A stretch of 12,241 nucleotides of DNA from Candidatus Methylomirabilota bacterium (lineage in GTDB: Bacteria; Methylomirabilota; Methylomirabilia; Methylomirabilales; 2-02-FULL-66-22), in NCBI GenBank assembly GCA_016208645.1, contig JACQXP010000052.1:1-12241 (forward strand), in the 5' to 3' direction. The first letter of the stretch is position 1. Each line of letters starts with the position of its first letter. The translations under genes were made by a program, and so were the position numbers. Shown piece after piece: positions 7,901-12,241 of the stretch. Below the pieces are notes generated by a model that was not told the DNA's origin, ran no database searches, and saw nothing but the letters and a program-made list of their open reading frames with translations.

Positions 7901-10900
7901 GCCGCGCGCCAAGATCGCGGTGGTGGCGGGGTCGCCTTTCCGGCAGATCATCCACTACGCCCGGGAGCACCACATGGACCTGATCGTGATGGGAACCCAG
8001 GGCCTCCGCGGGCTGGATCGCCTGATCATGGGCAGCACGGCCGAGCGGGTCGTGCGCACGGCCCCATGCCCGGTCGTCAGTATTCGCGCCGCGGCCTAGC
8101 CCCGCCGGGGCGGGGGAGGCCGGGCGTTGGGTCCCCCGTCCGCGGCGGGTGTCCGCGGGCGGAACGGGCCGAGGAGGAGAGCCATGCTGGTCGAGAAGCG
8201 GATGAAGCGCGATCCGGTGACGCTGGGCCCCGAGGACTCGTTCCGGCACGCCATGACCCTCATCCGCCAGAAAGGCATCCGCCATCTGCCCGTGGTGGAG
8301 GGGGGCCGGCTGGTCGGCATCCTCACCGACCGGGATCTGCGACAGGCTGCGCCCTCGCCGGCCACCAGCCTGGAGATCCACGAGCTGCACTACCTCCTGG
8401 AGAAGATCAAGATCCGGGAGATCATGACCCGGAAGGTGTACACCGTCACCCCGGATAGTCCCATCGAGGAGGCGGCGCGCCTGATGTTGCAGCACAAGAT
8501 CGGCGGCCTGCCCGTGCTGCAGGACGGGGGCCTCGTCGGGATCATCACCGAGACCGACATCCTCACCGCCTTCGTGGAGGTGATGGGCATCCAGCAGAAC
8601 CAGACGCGGCTGGAGCTGGTCCTGGAGGATCGCCCCGGGGCCTTCCTGGACGTGTGCCGGATCATCCAGGAACAGGGCGGCGACATCGTGAGCGTGGTCA
8701 CCGCCACGGCCGCCCACCGCGGCGAGGAGAAGAAGGTCCTGGTGTTCCGCCTGGACGGGGTGACGGTGGACCCGCTGCTGGTGCACCTGGAGGCCGGAGG
8801 CCACACGGTCCTGTCGGCCATCAGTTGAGGTCCCGTTTCCAATTTTCAGTTTCCATCGTCCGACGGTCACTCGAGGACAGCATGCTCGACGGTTTCTTCA
8901 AGCCCAATGCCGTGGTGGTGATCGGGGCCTCGCGGGACGAGGGGAAGGTCGGTTTCAGCATCGTGAACAACCTCGTCCAGGCGGGGTTTCCCGGGCCGAT
9001 CTATCCCGTCAACCCCAAGGCCAGCGAGATCCGCGGTCTCCTGTGCTATTCGGATCTCACCCAGGTGCCGGACGGGGCGGACCTGGCGGTCCTGGTCATC
9101 CCGCCCAAGGTGTGCCTGCCCACGCTGGAGGCGTGCGCGGCCCGGGGGATCCGGTCGGCCATCGTGATCTCGGCCGGCTTCAAGGAGGTCGGCGGCGAGG
9201 GGACCGAGCTGGAGAAGGCCCTGCGGGCGCGCGTGCGGGAGCTGGGGATCCGGGTGGTGGGCCCCAACTGTTTGGGGGTCATTGACACCAAGAGCCGCCT
9301 GAACGCGACCTTCGCGGCCGGCATGCCCCCCGCGGGCGAGATCGCCTTCCTCTCCCAGTCGGGGGCGCTCTGCACGGCGATCCTGGACTGGGCCATCGGG
9401 AACGACGTGGGATTCTCGAAGTTCATCAGCCTGGGGAACAAGGCGGACACCTCCGAGGTGGACTTCATCGAGGCCCTGGCGGCGGACCCCGAGACGCGCG
9501 TCATCCTGGGCTACATCGAGGGGGTGGAGAACGGCCAGCGGTTCATGCAGGCCGCCCATGCGGCCAGCCGGGTCAAGCCCCTCATCATCGTGAAGTCGGG
9601 GGGCACCGCCGCGGGCGCCCGCGCCGCCTCGTCGCACACCGGGACGCTGGCCGGCTCCGAGAAGGCCTTCGGCGCCGCCTTCCGGCAGTCGGGGGTCATC
9701 CGGGCGGAAAGCATCGAGGAGCTGTTCAACTTCGCCCGGGCCTTCGCCTCCCAGCCGCTGCCCACGGGGCCGCATCTTTGCATCGTGACCAACGCCGGCG
9801 GCCCGGGCATCATCGCCGCGGACGCCGTGGAGCGGTCCACGGTGAAGATGGCGATGCTGGCGCCCGAGACGGTGGAGCGGCTGCGCGCGGCGTTACCGCC
9901 CACGGCCGCGCTGTACAACCCCGTGGACGTCATCGGGGACGCCAGGCAGGATCGCTACCAGGCGGCGCTGGAAGCGGTGGCGGCCGACCCCGGCGTGGAC
10001 GGGGTGCTGGCCCTCACCACGCCCCAGGCCATGACCGAGAACGACAAGTTCGCCGAGGTGGTCGGCCAGACGGCGAAGCAGACCGGCAAACCATTCTTCA
10101 CCGCCTTCATGGGCGAGGCGAGCCTGGGGAAGGCCCGCGCGGTCCTGCGCAACTACGGCATCCCCCAGTACCCGTACCCGGAGCCGGCCGTGCGGACCTT
10201 CGAGGCCATGCTCCGCTACCGCCAGTGGCAGGAGTACGCGCCGGTGCCGCCGCGCGAGTACGCGGTGGAGAAGGGGCGCGTGGCGCTCACGATCCTGGAG
10301 GCCCGGCGCGCGTCCCGGACGCAACTGGGCGAGCGGGAGGCCCGCGAGGTCATCGCTGCCTACGGCCTGCGCCTGCCGCAGAACGTGCTGGCCCGGACGG
10401 TGGACGAGGCGGTGGCGGCCGCGACCGCCATGGGGTTCCCCGTCGCCCTGAAGATCGCCTCGCCGGACATCCTGCACAAGACCGACGTGGGCGGCGTCCG
10501 GCTCCATCTGGCGGATGCCGACGCGGTGGCCCGGGGGTTCGCGGCCATTGACGCCAGCGTGCGCCGCTTCTTCCCCCACGCCGCCATCCAGGGCGTCGCC
10601 GTTCAGGAGATGGTCGTGGGCGGCAAAGAGGTCATCCTGGGCATGACCCGCGACCCGCAGTTCGGGCCGCTCCTGATGTTCGGCCTGGGCGGCATCTACG
10701 TGGAGGTCCTGAAGGACGTGGCCTTCCGGGTGGCCCCCATCGGCCCGGACCAGGCCGAGGCCATGATCCGCGAGATCCGCTCCTTCCCGCTGCTGCGGGG
10801 CGTGCGGGGGGAGAAGCCGTCGGACCTCCACGCCATCGTGGAGGCCCTCTGCCGGCTGTCCCAGCTCTGCGTGGACTTCCCCGAGGTACTGGAGCTGGAC

Positions 10901-12241
10901 GTGAACCCGTTGCTGGTCAAGGCCGAAGGCGAGGGGGCGGTGGCGATCGACGCCCGGCTGGCCCTGGCAGCCTAGGAACTCATTTTCGATTTCCGATTGT
11001 CAATTGCCGATTATTTTCTGCAGGTCGGCCATGAGCAATCGGAAATCGCAAATCGCCAATCGAAAATCGGAGGTCGGTCATGCAAACGTTGTTCATCGGC
11101 TCGACGGCCGGCAATTCCGGCAAGACCATGATCACCGTGGGGCTGGGCCTGGCGCTGAAGGAGAGCCGGTACAAGGTGGGCTACCTCAAGCCCCTGGGGA
11201 AGATGCCGACGACCTCCAACGGGAAGGTGGTGGACGCGGACGCCCAGTTCCTCAAGGGGATCCTGCAACTCCAGGAGCCGCTGGACCAGATCTGTCCCGT
11301 GGTGCTGACCCAGGACCTGGTGGCCCGGGGACTCCGGGGCGAGGCGCCCGACCTGCACTCCCGGATCCAGCAGGCCTACGAGGCCGTCTCGATGGGGAAG
11401 GATGTCACGCTCATCGGGGGGGCCGGCTCGCTGGCCGACGGCGCATTCCTCGGGATCTCGGGGACACGGCTGGCGAAGGAGTTCCGGGCGTCGGTCCTTC
11501 TGATTGATCCCTACCTCAACGAGGTCTGCCTCGACTGCATCCTGACGGCCAAGGAGGCGCTGGGGGAGCGCCTGATGGGGGTGGTCCTGAACCGCGTCAC
11601 CCCCCAGAGCCTGCCCGAGGTGGAGCAGATGGTCGTCCCCTTCCTGGGGGCCAAGGGGATCGAGGTGCTGGGCGTGCTGCCGCTGGACCGCGTCCTGGAC
11701 GCGGTGACCGTCCGCCAGCTCACCGAGATCCTGGACGGCAAGGTGATCTGCGCCCACGAGCGGCTGGATGAATTCGTGGAGCGGTTCAGCGTGGGGGCCA
11801 TGGACGTGGACGCCGCCCTGGGCTACTTCCGGAAGCTGCCCAACAAGGCCGTCATCACCGGGGGGCACCGGGCCGACATCCAGCTCGCGGCGCTGGAGAC
11901 CTCCACCAAGTGCCTCGTCCTCACCGGCGATCAGATGCCCAACGAGATCATCATCGCCCGGGCGCGTGAGGTCGGCGTCCCCATGATCAGCGTCCACTAC
12001 GACACCCTGACCACGGTGGAGAAGCTGGAGGCGGTCCTGGGGCGGATCCGGATCCGGGAGGAGCGGAAGGTCCAGCGCGCGCGGGAACTCCTGCGGGAGC
12101 GGCTGAACTACCGGCGGATCATCCAGAAACTGGGGCTGCAGTAGGGTGCAAGGATGGCCTGCCCTGCGAGGTGAGCATTACCGTATTGGGTGAGGGGCAC
12201 GCCGTGCCCGGTTCGGAGCGGTTCCGATTTCGGAGCATCAG

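Overview
The window is high-GC bacterial DNA. It reads as an energy-metabolism locus with short, AT-richer repeat islands between genes. The organism cannot be named from sequence alone. An archaeal-type four-subunit 2-oxoacid:ferredoxin oxidoreductase, an ADP-forming acyl-CoA synthetase and sigma-54-type promoters fit a bacterium with anaerobic or microaerobic metabolism. Candidates are the Methylomirabilota (NC10)/Rokubacteria group or a deltaproteobacterial-like lineage; this is a low-confidence inference.

Layout. Positions 1-829 hold a long GC-rich inverted repeat, a small possible zinc-ribbon gene and a stretch without a clear gene. Positions 830-1777 (minus strand) hold an unrecognised 315-residue protein. 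Positions 1778-2182 are a divergent intergenic region with a perfect 15-bp palindrome and a very good sigma-54 (-24/-12) promoter match. Positions 2183-5789 hold a hemerythrin-like gene coupled by a 4-base overlap to korD, then korA, korB and korC, a complete 2-oxoacid:ferredoxin oxidoreductase. The korB-korC gap is unusually long (269 bp) and carries three hairpins and a perfect 17-bp tandem duplication.

Positions 5790-6263 are a 474-bp regulatory gap with repeats, an array of CTGAGAC-type half-sites and a second sigma-54 promoter match. Positions 6264-12144 hold a second forward gene train: a receiver-only response regulator, a single-domain and a double-domain universal stress protein, an AcuB-like CBS-CBS-ACT protein, a fused ADP-forming acyl-CoA synthetase, and a BioD-like/DRTGG protein related to the non-catalytic N-terminal part of phosphotransacetylase. 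A further gene may begin at the right edge.

How the genes may work together (inference). KorABCD would convert a 2-oxoacid plus CoA to acyl-CoA, CO2 and reduced ferredoxin. The ADP-forming synthetase could convert acyl-CoA, ADP and phosphate to the acid plus ATP. AcuB and the DRTGG protein are plausible regulators or partners of that step. The hemerythrin-like protein could protect the oxygen-sensitive iron-sulfur enzyme or sense oxygen for it. Both gene trains start behind a sigma-54 promoter match, which suggests one conditional regulon controlled by an enhancer-binding protein outside the window.
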